Both the position numbers and the translations under genes were made by a program. From Oscillospiraceae bacterium (GTDB lineage Bacteria; Bacillota; Clostridia; Oscillospirales; Oscillospiraceae): DNA of 48,451 nucleotides. Under the pieces are notes generated by a model. The model was not told the DNA's origin. It saw only the letters and a program-made list of their open reading frames with translations, and ran no database searches. The stretch lies in assembly GCA_009778485.1 (NCBI GenBank), contig WRJQ01000008.1:1-48451 (forward strand), given 5' to 3'. Below are positions 35,371 through 43,050 of this stretch, in pieces; position 1 is the first letter of the stretch, and each line of letters opens with the position of its first letter.

Positions 35371-35422
35371 CCGCGCTCCGCAGAGCGCGGAAGGAAAGCG
35401 CTCCGCAGAGCGCGGAAGGAGA
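35371..35422 (+). repeat. 25-nt tandem duplication with palindrome and ribosome site
   Basis: The perfect palindrome CCGCGCTCCGCAGAGCGCGG (35371-35390) is followed by AAGGAAA; the unit GCGCTCCGCAGAGCGCGG plus AAGGAGA is then repeated. Only the second copy has a full AAGGAG, 7 nt before the start codon of the FAH-family gene. Confidence 0.9.
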
Positions 35423-35428
35423 AAACAA

Positions 35429-36277
35429 ATGCAACTATGCTCAATCGAAATCGACGGACGCCCGCGCGTGGGCGCAAAAACGGAAAAAGGGGTAGCCGAT
35501 CTCACGGCGGCAGGATTCCCCTCAAGCATGAACGAAGTCATACTCGGCGGCGAGACCATGCTAAAACGCATTTCGGAAGCGATGCAAAAAAGCGACCTAC
35601 CGGCCTATGACGCGCAAAGCATAAAGTACCTGCCCGTGACGAAACCCGCGAAAATAATCTGCGAAGGGCTCAACTACACCAGCCACGCGGAAGAAACAGG
35701 CGGCGAAGCGCCCAAGTACCCTATATTCTTCAGCAAGTTCGAAGACTCGCTCAGCGCGCATAACCAGCCCGTAAAGCTGCCGCCCTGGCTGACGCGCTAC
35801 GACTACGAAGCCGAGCTCGTCGTAGTCATAGGGCGCCACGCATACAACATCCCGGCCGAAACAGCCGGCGAGTACATCTTTGGCTATGCCTGCGGCAACG
35901 ACCTGAGCGCGCGCGACAGCCAGTTCCTATCGACGCAGTGGCTGACAGGAAAAGCCCTGCCGGGCTTCGCGCCGGTCGGCCCGTTCATATTGACAAGCGA
36001 CAGCTTCGACCCGGAGAAAAGCAATGGGATATACTGCGAAGTCAACGGCGAGACCGTCCAGGCCGGCGACACGGCAGATATGATATTCACATGCCGCACC
36101 GCGCTGTATGAAGCCTCTAAGTATTTCCCACTCAGCCCCGGCGACCTCATCTTCACAGGTACGCCCGCCGGCGTCATACAAGGGCGCAAAAGGGAAGAGC
36201 GCGTCTGGCTGAAAGCCGGAGACATCGTCAAAGTCCGGATCGACGGAATAGGCGAACTGACGACGCCCCTGATTTAG
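35429..36277 (+). CDS. Fumarylacetoacetate hydrolase (FAH) family protein
   Basis: A 282-residue FAH-fold enzyme. Metal-binding acidic residues are in YDYEAELVVVIG (ExE, about residue 130) and NDLSARDSQ (about 158); TGTPAGVIQG (about 238) closes the site. Family members hydrolyse or decarboxylate acylpyruvates, fumarylacetoacetate and oxaloacetate. Two short N-terminal strands replace the longer N-domain of the eukaryotic enzyme. The ATG has AAGGAG 7 nt upstream in a duplicated hairpin leader. It lies 146 nt after the aldolase; whether they share a pathway is unclear. Confidence 0.9.
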   Translation: MQLCSIEIDGRPRVGAKTEKGVADLTAAGFPSSMNEVILGGETMLKRISEAMQKSDLPAYDAQSIKYLPVTKPAKIICEGLNYTSHAEETGGEAPKYPIFFSKFEDSLSAHNQPVKLPPWLTRYDYEAELVVVIGRHAYNIPAETAGEYIFGYACGNDLSARDSQFLSTQWLTGKALPGFAPVGPFILTSDSFDPEKSNGIYCEVNGETVQAGDTADMIFTCRTALYEASKYFPLSPGDLIFTGTPAGVIQGRKREERVWLKAGDIVKVRIDGIGELTTPLI

Positions 36278-36344
36278 GCTGTTCCTGATCACAGCTTACC
36301 ACCCGGCCCGGCGGCACTCCCATACGGTTGATATTCATTCAACA

Positions 36345-36473
36345 GGGTGTAGATATTTTTCATTGGTATGATTCGATGCAGCTGTATGATATGGACACGA
36401 CAACCGCTCATAATATCGTCAGTACAGCATATAGGAAGCAACTTGCAAATACCAATTAATTATATCTACACCC
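36345..36473. repeat. Long two-stem palindrome upstream of the acyl-CoA dehydrogenase
   Basis: GGGTGTAGATAT and ATATCTACACCC (12 bp, perfect) enclose, after a 5-nt interruption on each side, ATTGGTAT and ATACCAAT (8 bp, perfect). Weaker pairing continues inward (GCTGTA/TACAGC). It is symmetrical, AT-rich and non-coding, so it looks like a small inverted-repeat element or a large RNA hairpin. Confidence 0.8.
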
Positions 36474-36490
36474 CATTCAACATTTGATTG

Positions 36491-36519
36491 TTGACAACAA
36501 GCGCGAAAATAACTATGAT
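36491..36519 (+). promoter_or_regulatory. Promoter of the acyl-CoA dehydrogenase gene
   Basis: TTGACA (36491-36496), 17 nt, TATGAT (36514-36519). A 7-bp stem GTGGGTC/GACCCAC (36526-36551) would begin at about the transcription start and sit just ahead of the ribosome site. Confidence 0.85.
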
Positions 36520-36571
36520 TGTACCGTGGGTCGCGAAACCCATAGACCCACAGTATAAGGAGTGAACAGAT

Positions 36572-37717
36572 ATGGATTTCAAACACCCGCCTGAAGACCA
36601 GGACATCATCGACATGGTCCGCGACTTCTGCCTGAAAGAAGTACAACCCATCGCGGCGCAGCTCGACGAGGAAGAACGCTTCCCGGCCGAATCGATAAAA
36701 AAGCTCGGAGAGATGGGCATAATGGGCCTCACATTCCCCGAAAAGTACGGCGGCTCCGGAGTCAGCTATGTCACATACATAGCGACAGTCGCCGAGATAG
36801 CCAGGCATTGCGCGAGCACCAGCATAACAGTATCGGCGCATTCCTCGCTATGCTGCGGCCCGATCTACTACTACGGCACGGAGGAACAAAGAGAAAGATA
36901 CCTCGTGCCGCTCGTAAAAGGCGAAAAACTCGGCGCATTCGGATTCACCGAACCGAGCGCAGGCACCGACGGTGCGAACCAAAAATCCAGAGCCGAAGAC
37001 AAAGGCGACCACTGGCTGATCAACGGCTCGAAAATCTTCATCACGAACGCGGGCTATGCGGACACCTTCGTCATCACAGCCGTGACCGACAAAGAAAAAG
37101 GGCACCGCGGCCTGTCTATGTTTGTCTTCGACAAAGATACCCCCGGCTTCAGCCTCGGAGCCAAAGAAAAGAAAATGGGAATACGCGCCTCATCTACCTG
37201 CGAGTTGCTGTTTGAAGATATGATCGTGCCCAAGGAGAACCTCCTGGGCGAACTCAACAGAGGCTACTACCAGGCCCTGTCTACATTTGACAGCGGGCGC
37301 ATCGGCATAGGCGCTCAGGCGCTCGGCATAGCGGAAAGCGCGATAGAAGAATGCACGAAATACGTCATGCAGCGCGTGCAGTTCGGCCAGCCGATCGGGC
37401 ATTTCCAGAACACGCAGTTCCAGCTTGCGGACATGACGACCCGCGTCGAAGCGGCGCGCCTGCTTATATGCCGCGCGGCGCAAGCCAGGCAGGATAAAGA
37501 ACCCTTCTCGCATTTAGCGGCGCAAGCCAAGCTCTTTGCGTCGGAAACAGCGACCGACGTGACGCGCAGGTGCCTGCAGCTCGTGGGCGGGTACGGGTAT
37601 ATGCGCGAGTACCCATTCGAGCGCTTCATGCGCGACGCGAAGATCACCGAGATATACGAAGGGACGAGCGAAGTCCAAAGGATGGTCATAGCGAACTACA
37701 TGGGCCTGAACAAATAG
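36572..37717 (+). CDS. Acyl-CoA dehydrogenase (short-chain/butyryl-CoA type)
   Basis: A 381-residue flavoprotein of the usual length. The FAD/substrate block is FGFTEPSAGTDGANQKSRA (about residue 127), followed by ITNAGYAD and the C-terminal GGYGYMREYPFERFMRDAKI; the glutamate in EIYEGTSEVQRMVI (about 365) is the catalytic base position of short-chain enzymes. It introduces or, run in reverse with electron bifurcation, reduces the alpha-beta double bond of an acyl-CoA. No etfAB genes are adjacent. It has its own strong promoter and is followed by CoA-transferase genes, as in butyrate or amino-acid fermentation. Confidence 0.93.
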   Translation: MDFKHPPEDQDIIDMVRDFCLKEVQPIAAQLDEEERFPAESIKKLGEMGIMGLTFPEKYGGSGVSYVTYIATVAEIARHCASTSITVSAHSSLCCGPIYYYGTEEQRERYLVPLVKGEKLGAFGFTEPSAGTDGANQKSRAEDKGDHWLINGSKIFITNAGYADTFVITAVTDKEKGHRGLSMFVFDKDTPGFSLGAKEKKMGIRASSTCELLFEDMIVPKENLLGELNRGYYQALSTFDSGRIGIGAQALGIAESAIEECTKYVMQRVQFGQPIGHFQNTQFQLADMTTRVEAARLLICRAAQARQDKEPFSHLAAQAKLFASETATDVTRRCLQLVGGYGYMREYPFERFMRDAKITEIYEGTSEVQRMVIANYMGLNK

Positions 37718-37821
37718 GATCCAAGACTCCATAAACTCCCGGGCGCACGCCCGCATGGAACGCCCGGAGCTGCACAGGCTCCCGGATAACCGGGATAAAG
37801 ACAAGAGAGGAAGTGGGATTA

Positions 37822-38472
37822 TTGAGCAAAGTCAAGACTCTGGACGAAATCACAGCCAAGTTCCATGACGGGCAGGTCATGATGATCGGCGGGTTCATGT
37901 CCGCAGGCACGCCCGAAACATTCATCGACGCGATAATCGAGAAAGGCATCACCAACCTGACAGTCATCGCCAACGACACAGGCTTCGTCGACACAGGCAT
38001 CGGCAAACTCATCGTAGCGAAGCGCATCAGCAAACTCATCGCGACCCACGTCGGGACGAACAAAGAAACCGGCCGCCAGATGAACGCCGGCGAGATAGAA
38101 TATGACCTTGTCCCCCAGGGAACGCTCGCCGAGCGGGTGCGCGCAGCGGGCGCGGGACTCGGCGGCTTCCTAACACCGACAGGCGTAGGGACCATTGTCG
38201 AGGAGGGCAAGCAGAAGATAACGGTCGACGGCAAGGAGTACCTGCTGGAACTGCCGATCCGGGCAGAAATAGCGTTGCTGCACGCATGGAAAGCCGACAC
38301 GTCCGGCAACCTCGTGTACAGGGTCGCTTCCAGGAACTTCAACCCGCTGATGGCGCTTGCCGCGGACTTCGTCGTCGTATCGGCGGAAGAAATAGTCGAA
38401 GTGGGCGAGCTTGACCCGGATATAATCGCGACGCCAGGCGCGCTTGTCGACATGCTTGTGAAGGGGAGGTAA
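37822..38472 (+). CDS. 3-oxoacid/acetate CoA-transferase subunit A
   Basis: A 216-residue alpha subunit of a family I CoA transferase (AtoD/ScoA type): GGFMSAGTPETFIDAI (about residue 25), NDTGF, and the GTLAERVRAAGAGLGGFLTPTG and LVYRVASRNFNP blocks. The TTG at 37822 is preferred to the GTG at 37813 because GAGG sits only 2 nt before the GTG but at a workable 11 nt from the TTG, and the family starts there. The B subunit follows after 8 nt. Acceptor and donor acids cannot be told from the sequence. Confidence 0.93.
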   Translation: MSKVKTLDEITAKFHDGQVMMIGGFMSAGTPETFIDAIIEKGITNLTVIANDTGFVDTGIGKLIVAKRISKLIATHVGTNKETGRQMNAGEIEYDLVPQGTLAERVRAAGAGLGGFLTPTGVGTIVEEGKQKITVDGKEYLLELPIRAEIALLHAWKADTSGNLVYRVASRNFNPLMALAADFVVVSAEEIVEVGELDPDIIATPGALVDMLVKGR

Positions 38473-38480
38473 GGCTGAAG

Positions 38481-39137
38481 ATGGCTGATATACGTGATTT
38501 TATCGCGAAAAGAGCGGCGGACTTCTTTGAAGTAGGCGACCTCGGGAACCTTGGCATAGGGCTGCCGACGCTCGTGGCGAACTACCTCCCGCCGGAAAAG
38601 AACGTGCTTCTGCATTCGGAGAACGGCTTCATAGGGATAGGCCCGACCCCTGAAGAAGGCAAAGAAGATAAAGACATCGTCAACGCAGGCGGCATGCCCG
38701 TGACCTACGTACCCGGAGCCATGGCCTTCGACAGCGCGTTCAGCTTTGCGCTCGCCAGGGGCGGCCATGTGGACGTATCAGTTCTGGGAGCCCTCGAAGT
38801 CGACGAGCGGGGCGACCTTGCCAACTGGTTCGTCCCCGGCAAACTCGTGCCCGGCATGGGCGGGGCGATGGACCTCGTCGTCGGCGCGAAGAAAGTCATC
38901 ATAGCGATGGAACACACGCAAAGGGACGGCTCCCCGAAGATCCTGAAAAAGTGCAAACTGCCCCTCACGGCGGTCGGCGTAGTGAACTTCATCGTCACCG
39001 AACTCGGCGTAATGGAAGTAGCGAAAGAGGGCATAGTCCTGCGCGAACTAGCCCCCGGCGTGACAGTTGAAGATATTCAGGCAAAGACAGAGGCGACGCT
39101 GATCATACCCGAGAACGTCGGCGTCATGAACGGCTGA
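38481..39137 (+). CDS. 3-oxoacid/acetate CoA-transferase subunit B
   Basis: A 218-residue beta subunit (AtoA/ScoB type). The catalytic glutamate is in HSENGFIGIGP (about residue 52), the thioester-forming residue of the family; GGMPVTYVPG, HVDVSVLGALEVDERGDLANW and MGGAMDLVVGAKKVI follow. It works as a heteromer with subunit A just upstream, moving CoA between carboxylic acids. Together with the acyl-CoA dehydrogenase it suggests fermentation of an organic acid. The operon probably ends at the hairpin 39220-39258. Confidence 0.95.
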   Translation: MADIRDFIAKRAADFFEVGDLGNLGIGLPTLVANYLPPEKNVLLHSENGFIGIGPTPEEGKEDKDIVNAGGMPVTYVPGAMAFDSAFSFALARGGHVDVSVLGALEVDERGDLANWFVPGKLVPGMGGAMDLVVGAKKVIIAMEHTQRDGSPKILKKCKLPLTAVGVVNFIVTELGVMEVAKEGIVLRELAPGVTVEDIQAKTEATLIIPENVGVMNG

Positions 39138-39219
39138 GCCCACGAATAACGGCAACCTGCGAAGTGCGATCCCGGTAACAGTGCTCCGGCTAACAACGCA
39201 TAAGGGGACTCAGATTTTC

Positions 39220-39258
39220 GGCTGTGCGATTTGGTTGACAAAACCAAGTTGCACAGCC
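39220..39258 (+). terminator. 39-bp hairpin, copy 1
   Basis: GGCTGTGCGATTTGGTT pairs with AACCAAGTTGCACAGCC (two mismatches) and is followed by TTTAG. A near-identical hairpin in opposite orientation lies at 41744-41782. It lies after the CoA-transferase operon and could end it; it also faces the end of the minus-strand pseudogene. Confidence 0.75.
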
Positions 39259-39305
39259 TTTAGCGGTGCTCTGCTTCGAGTACGTGCCGATCCGCAATAT
39301 ATCCG

Positions 39306-39909
39306 TCACAACGACCGGAGGATATCGGCGAGCTCGGCTTTCATGAACACCTCAAAAGGGATCCCGTACTTTCCTACAAGCAGCAGCTTTGCGCCTGGAA
39401 ACCGCTCCGCGAATTTGCTCGCAGATTTCTCTGATATACCTTCATCGTTGCTCTTAACTTCTATGCCAATGACCTTGCTTCCGTAGGCGACTACATAGTC
39501 TACTTCCGCCGAATCTTCGCGCCAGTAGTAGACCGTGAGGTTCGCCATTCTCTTTGATTGATCTACCAGGTACGCGCCTACGGAACTCTCGACTATGCCA
39601 CCCCAATACGGCCTGTCAAGCAGCGCTTCTTCAAAAGACTTCTCGTTGCTCGCAGATATCAGAGCTGTATTATGTACCTGGAACTTTGGTATCGTACCTT
39701 GACTCCCAGGTTCGATCTATCCAGCCCGCGCTGGTTGAACTTGTGTCGTCTGCGCTGTGGTACTCAGCGTAATCGCAGGTTCCATCCCGCAATGCCAGAG
39801 CTATTGTCGTTTTCCCAACCTGCCTCGGGCCCGTGATCACCTGAATGAACCTGCGCGGTTCTTCAAGGCGCTTTAGCAGCGTGGTAAGCAGAGGTCTTTG
39901 ATACTCCAT
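39306..39909 (-). pseudogene. Broken AAA_14/DUF4143 ATPase gene
   Basis: The upstream part (ATG at 39909) encodes the start of an AAA_14 ATPase with Walker A TGPRQVGKTT and reads to WIDRTWES, then stops at about 39670. The end of a DUF4143 protein is in another frame: translated upstream of the listed 80-residue ORF, it reads PKFQVHNTALISA, then GIVESSVGAYLV and YYWREDSAEVDYVV. About 200 residues between Walker A and this region, including Walker B, are missing, so the gene carries an internal deletion with a frameshift. Intact relatives are about 400 residues and are found in accessory DNA of anaerobes. Confidence 0.85.
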
Positions 39910-40018
39910 GAGCAAACTCCTCGTTGTTACAGTAAGCGCATTGCACAATATTTGCCAAACTAAATGAGCAAAAACGCTCAATTGATTGAGTGATTCTGCT
40001 CATTCTACTGATTAAACT

Positions 40019-41650
40019 TTATCTTGTCAATAGCCATGCGATGGCGCATTCTTTTATGTTATGGGCAATGCCGATGCACAGGCAGTCGCCGTCTAGGCCC
40101 TGGTGGTATTTCTTGTCGAGAATCTGCGCAAGAGCCTCCTCCTTGAGCGTGTCGACGTCCTCGCCCTGCTTGAACTCGATGACAATGTGCGGCCGCTCGG
40201 GAAACAGCGACTCCATCCTGATGTCGCTTCGCCCGTGGCCCGATTCGATGTTGCTCGTTATCTTGTACAAGTCGTTCAGCGATATGCACATGCCGAGGAA
40301 AAGCATGTGGTACGCGTTCTCCTTCGCGTCATAGTAGCTTGTGCAAGATAATACGATTCCCTTGTACACCTCGATGAAGTTGTCAATATCTCGCGCAAGA
40401 AGGAACTTGAACATCTTCTCCAGCTCCTTGCTCCCTACTCTAACCGATTCCGCTATGATCTTCGTGAACTCAGTCCTGACCTCCCCGTTCGGTATACGCA
40501 CGGTCATGGAAGTCGACGCCGGCTCTTTCTTGATCACCGTGATGTACCCGGAGTTCACCAGCAGACCCCACAAAGTGTCTTCGTTCCTGAGTTCGAGAAA
40601 AGAGCAGGTAAGGTCGGCGTCGATGCTCGCTGTACCTTCGGCAATCAGCTTGTCAAAGCTTTTGCGGAACAGGCTGCCCGCCTGCGAGATCGACTGCCTA
40701 ACGAGGAAATTCGTAGAGGTGTTGATCCAGTAGTTTTCAAGTATCCCTGTTTTGGCGTAGTTAAGTGCAGACCAAGGGTTGTACATCTCTTCCTCGCCGA
40801 ACAGGTAGCCGTCGTACTGCTGCTTCACTGCATCGTCGAGCGCGAGGCCGTAGTCGGACAGGAGCTTCTCAGCTTCGCTTTCGGTTAGCCCGAAGTACTG
40901 AGAGTATGGCATATCTGCGACCGTATACACGGTAATGTTGTTGAGCTGCGAGAAGATGCTCTCCTTCGCAATGCGCTGTATGCCAGTCAGCAGCGCCTGG
41001 TGGAGGCTCCCTTGCCCTTTGAGCGCCGCTCCGTAGAAGCCTGAAAAGAAGACCTTCAGTTCGTCGTGAAACCCGTACTCTACCGAACTCAGGATCGGCG
41101 TGTCGTACTCGTCAATCAGTACGATTGGCCTAATGCCGTAGTATTCGTGCACCGCCTGCATGAGGACGGAGATTGACAACTTGAGATTATCCTCGTCGAT
41201 GCTGCTGTCAAGAAGCATGCCGTATGTTCGGTAGAACATGTAAAAGCTGCGCTTTGTCCTGTCAACGCTGTCGTTAAAAACGAGACGGTACTTCTCATAC
41301 TCAGCGGCCACGACGTCGGCGAGCATAAACAGCAGCGACTCGGCGTTTCTAGCCTTACACTCCTTGAATGTGAAGTAGATCACAGGGCGCGAGTTGATTT
41401 CGGATGCGTACTCTGTGTCCATTATCGCGAGACCTTCGAAAATGCCCCTGCTGTCTGCCGTGATGTCGAAGAACTCCCTGATAGTGGTCATGTTGAGCGT
41501 CTTGCCGAACCTGCGTGGCCTGGTAATCAGGGCTACTTCATCGCCGTACTTTAAAAAGTCCCGGATTATTAGCGACTTGTCCACATAATACCGGCCTGTT
41601 TCGCGGATTTTCCTGAAATCGTCTATGCCAATCGGCAGTAACTGTTTCAT
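40019..41650 (-). CDS. AAA-ATPase-like / PD-(D/E)XK nuclease-like protein
   Basis: A 543-residue protein of the widespread AAA-ATPase-like (PF09820) plus DUF1703/PD-(D/E)XK (PF08011) type. The opening LPIGIDDFRKIRE and YYVDKS are diagnostic; Walker A is the variant RPRRFGKTLN (about residue 42), LIDEYDTPI (about 190) is Walker B, and the C-terminal nuclease-like block carries RSDIRMESLFPERPHIVIEFKQGE (D...E-x-K). Function is not established; multi-copy families occur in gut anaerobes. The ATG at 41650 is used since AAAGGA lies 11 nt upstream. It is bracketed with the pseudogene by a pair of 39-bp hairpins. Confidence 0.9.
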   Translation of the reverse strand: MKQLLPIGIDDFRKIRETGRYYVDKSLIIRDFLKYGDEVALITRPRRFGKTLNMTTIREFFDITADSRGIFEGLAIMDTEYASEINSRPVIYFTFKECKARNAESLLFMLADVVAAEYEKYRLVFNDSVDRTKRSFYMFYRTYGMLLDSSIDEDNLKLSISVLMQAVHEYYGIRPIVLIDEYDTPILSSVEYGFHDELKVFFSGFYGAALKGQGSLHQALLTGIQRIAKESIFSQLNNITVYTVADMPYSQYFGLTESEAEKLLSDYGLALDDAVKQQYDGYLFGEEEMYNPWSALNYAKTGILENYWINTSTNFLVRQSISQAGSLFRKSFDKLIAEGTASIDADLTCSFLELRNEDTLWGLLVNSGYITVIKKEPASTSMTVRIPNGEVRTEFTKIIAESVRVGSKELEKMFKFLLARDIDNFIEVYKGIVLSCTSYYDAKENAYHMLFLGMCISLNDLYKITSNIESGHGRSDIRMESLFPERPHIVIEFKQGEDVDTLKEEALAQILDKKYHQGLDGDCLCIGIAHNIKECAIAWLLTR

Positions 41651-41743
41651 TCTCGCTCGCATCCTTTCGACCGAATGGGGCACAGGCTCCTAGTCACACA
41701 ATAGCACAAATGTGTTGCCATGACAAGCCCTGGTAACACAAAA

Positions 41744-41782
41744 GGCCGTGCAACTTGGTTTGGTAAACCAAATCGCACAGCC
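41744..41782 (-). terminator. 39-bp hairpin, copy 2
   Basis: The reverse complement of copy 1 at 39220 except for a few bases. On the minus strand the stem is followed by TTTTGTG, so it can end transcripts from the 41927-42358 gene. The remaining sequence of this 276-nt gap holds an AGCGTA/TACGCT stem next to that gene's stop and nothing else recognised. Confidence 0.75.
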
Positions 41783-41926
41783 TAGAAATAAGTCGAAAAA
41801 AAGCCCACTTACCACATGGTCACATGACTCAGCAATGGGTGAGTTTCTTCTTTGTTAACTTAACTTGCTCAGGCTAATTATGTGAATGTGAAGTTCGGGA
41901 AGCGTACGTTGTGGCAGGCGGTACGC

Positions 41927-42358
41927 TCACTTTTTACGTTTGTTTCCAGAACTCGGAGGCTTTAGGTCATACGAGAACTTCGAGTATGTCCATACGCGGG
42001 TGCTTTCTTCATATCCGTGTTTGCCCAGTATATATGTCTGCGCTCTCTTGTGACTGGTAAGTCCATACAGGATAGTGAGCACCGCCGCAACCGCCAGCGC
42101 GTATGCGATCCAGCTAATCTGGAAATAGCTATAGCACGCCGTAATAACGAAAACTACAGTCAGGCAGAAGTATAATGCTGAGATGCGCTTATACTCTCTG
42201 CCTTTGTCGAAGTCCGCTTTCTCATCCTTGGAAAGCCCCAGATATATGCTGGACAGAAGTGGTCCTTTCCCTCTATACGCATTTACAGCGTAGAGGCATG
42301 AAGCAACTGCCAACGCAAGTGGCACGAAAACTCCAAAAAGCATTAAAGTATCATTCAT
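41927..42358 (-). CDS. Small membrane protein of unknown function (DUF3784-like)
   Basis: A 143-residue protein with three hydrophobic segments (about residues 5-25, 60-78 and 82-100). The stretch GKGPLLSSIYLGLSKDEKADFD between the first two resembles the loop of DUF3784 proteins, and a basic tail (KRKK) ends it. The ATG at 42358 has CGGAG 5-6 nt before it and is preferred to the ORF track start. It is on the same strand and downstream of the cysteine-rich peptide gene, with 281 nt between, so a role as an immunity-type membrane protein is possible but only inferred from position. Confidence 0.65.
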   Translation of the reverse strand: MNDTLMLFGVFVPLALAVASCLYAVNAYRGKGPLLSSIYLGLSKDEKADFDKGREYKRISALYFCLTVVFVITACYSYFQISWIAYALAVAAVLTILYGLTSHKRAQTYILGKHGYEESTRVWTYSKFSYDLKPPSSGNKRKK

Positions 42359-42505
42359 CGATGCTCCGAGCCAATACACGGTCTCACCTCACTTCTCCAG
42401 ATACTTCCCTAAGCTCTTCACCATGCTTAAGTCAGGGTCTGCATTATCAACTCAACTGTTGTATTGCACATAACTTTGCAAGTAGACGGCGAAATCGTAA
42501 CCATA

Positions 42506-42540
42506 CAGATTGCTTAGGAAAAACCCTCCTGAGCAATCTG
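42506..42540. other. Stem-loop between peptide 1 and the membrane protein gene
   Basis: CAGATTGCT pairs with AGCAATCTG, and AGG with CCT further in. It is about 100 nt after the peptide 1 stop on the minus strand, with no T-run. Nothing else was recognised in the 42359-42639 gap. Confidence 0.5.
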
Positions 42541-42639
42541 CAAGGTGTTGCGCAGACCAATGAGCACAACTTCATCTCCCCCGAAAACCTGTCTTAAGCG
42601 AGAGGAAATACTAGTTAGCCTATTTACTCAGCTAACACA

Positions 42640-42873
42640 TTACTCCCAGCACCCAGCAGCAACCAGCGATACCATGACGCTGTCGTAGCCACACTTTGGT
42701 ACACTGCTTTCCGAAGACACCTCTACATAATAGCTGATAAAGGTTTGGTGCGCATTCTGCGCTGGGTCACCTCCGCATGTGTTGGCACAGTTGCCAGCAC
42801 AGGAACACGGAGTCATGGATTCAACCGTTGTCTTTTTGACCATGAAGTTCTTGAAAAGACTCTTTTCCGCCAT
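42640..42873 (-). CDS. Cysteine-rich RiPP-like precursor peptide 1
   Basis: A 77-residue peptide. The N-terminal part (KSLFKNFMVKKTTVESM) shares KNF-x5-TVESM with peptide 2 at 45378 and resembles leader peptides of clostridial bacteriocin-type RiPPs (for example the CLI_3235 class, from memory). The following part starts CSCAGNCANTC (four cysteines in 11 residues) and ends with two more, in KCGYDS and GCWE. The ATG at 42873 has AAGGAGG 8 nt upstream; the ORF track start 12 codons earlier is spurious. It has a near-consensus promoter with direct repeats upstream and a palindrome downstream. No maturase or peptidase gene is in the window, so the RiPP call is inference. Confidence 0.7.
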   Translation of the reverse strand: MAEKSLFKNFMVKKTTVESMTPCSCAGNCANTCGGDPAQNAHQTFISYYVEVSSESSVPKCGYDSVMVSLVAAGCWE

Positions 42874-42937
42874 ATCGTCATCCTCCTTGCTCAATAACGC
42901 TGTTAACACTCACGTTGCAGATTATTATGATTCTTCT

Positions 42938-42965
42938 GTGCAAGTGGCATAATCTTGCACTTGCA
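42938..42965 (-). promoter_or_regulatory. Operator-like palindrome at the peptide 1 transcription start
   Basis: TGCAAGTG and CACTTGCA are an 8-bp inverted repeat with an 11-nt spacer; GTGCAAG/CTTGCAC pairs in a second register. It begins about 7 nt downstream of the -10, where a repressor would block initiation or the RNA would fold. Confidence 0.6.
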
Positions 42966-42971
42966 GGTTCA

Positions 42972-43000
42972 ATTATCTATTTCATGATTCTACTTGTCAA
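42972..43000 (-). promoter_or_regulatory. Promoter of peptide 1
   Basis: On the minus strand TTGACA (42995-43000), 17 nt, GATAAT (42972-42977), about 100 nt upstream of the start codon. Confidence 0.8.
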
Positions 43001-43009
43001 TAGTTTTTG

Positions 43010-43042
43010 CGCAAGCGGTCGCTTTTACTACGCAAGCGGTCG
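43010..43042 (-). promoter_or_regulatory. Two 12-bp direct repeats upstream of the peptide 1 promoter
   Basis: On the minus strand CGACCGCTTGCG occurs twice with a 21-bp period (two helical turns), the nearer copy 9 nt ahead of the -35. This is the geometry of LytTR-type (AgrA, PlnC) activator sites, although the sequence differs from known boxes. Confidence 0.7.
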
Positions 43043-43050
43043 TTTCGGAG

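Noticed and set aside
42175-42597. 140-aa plus-strand ORF
   Set aside because: Overlaps the membrane-protein gene on the other strand, no ribosome site and no motif.
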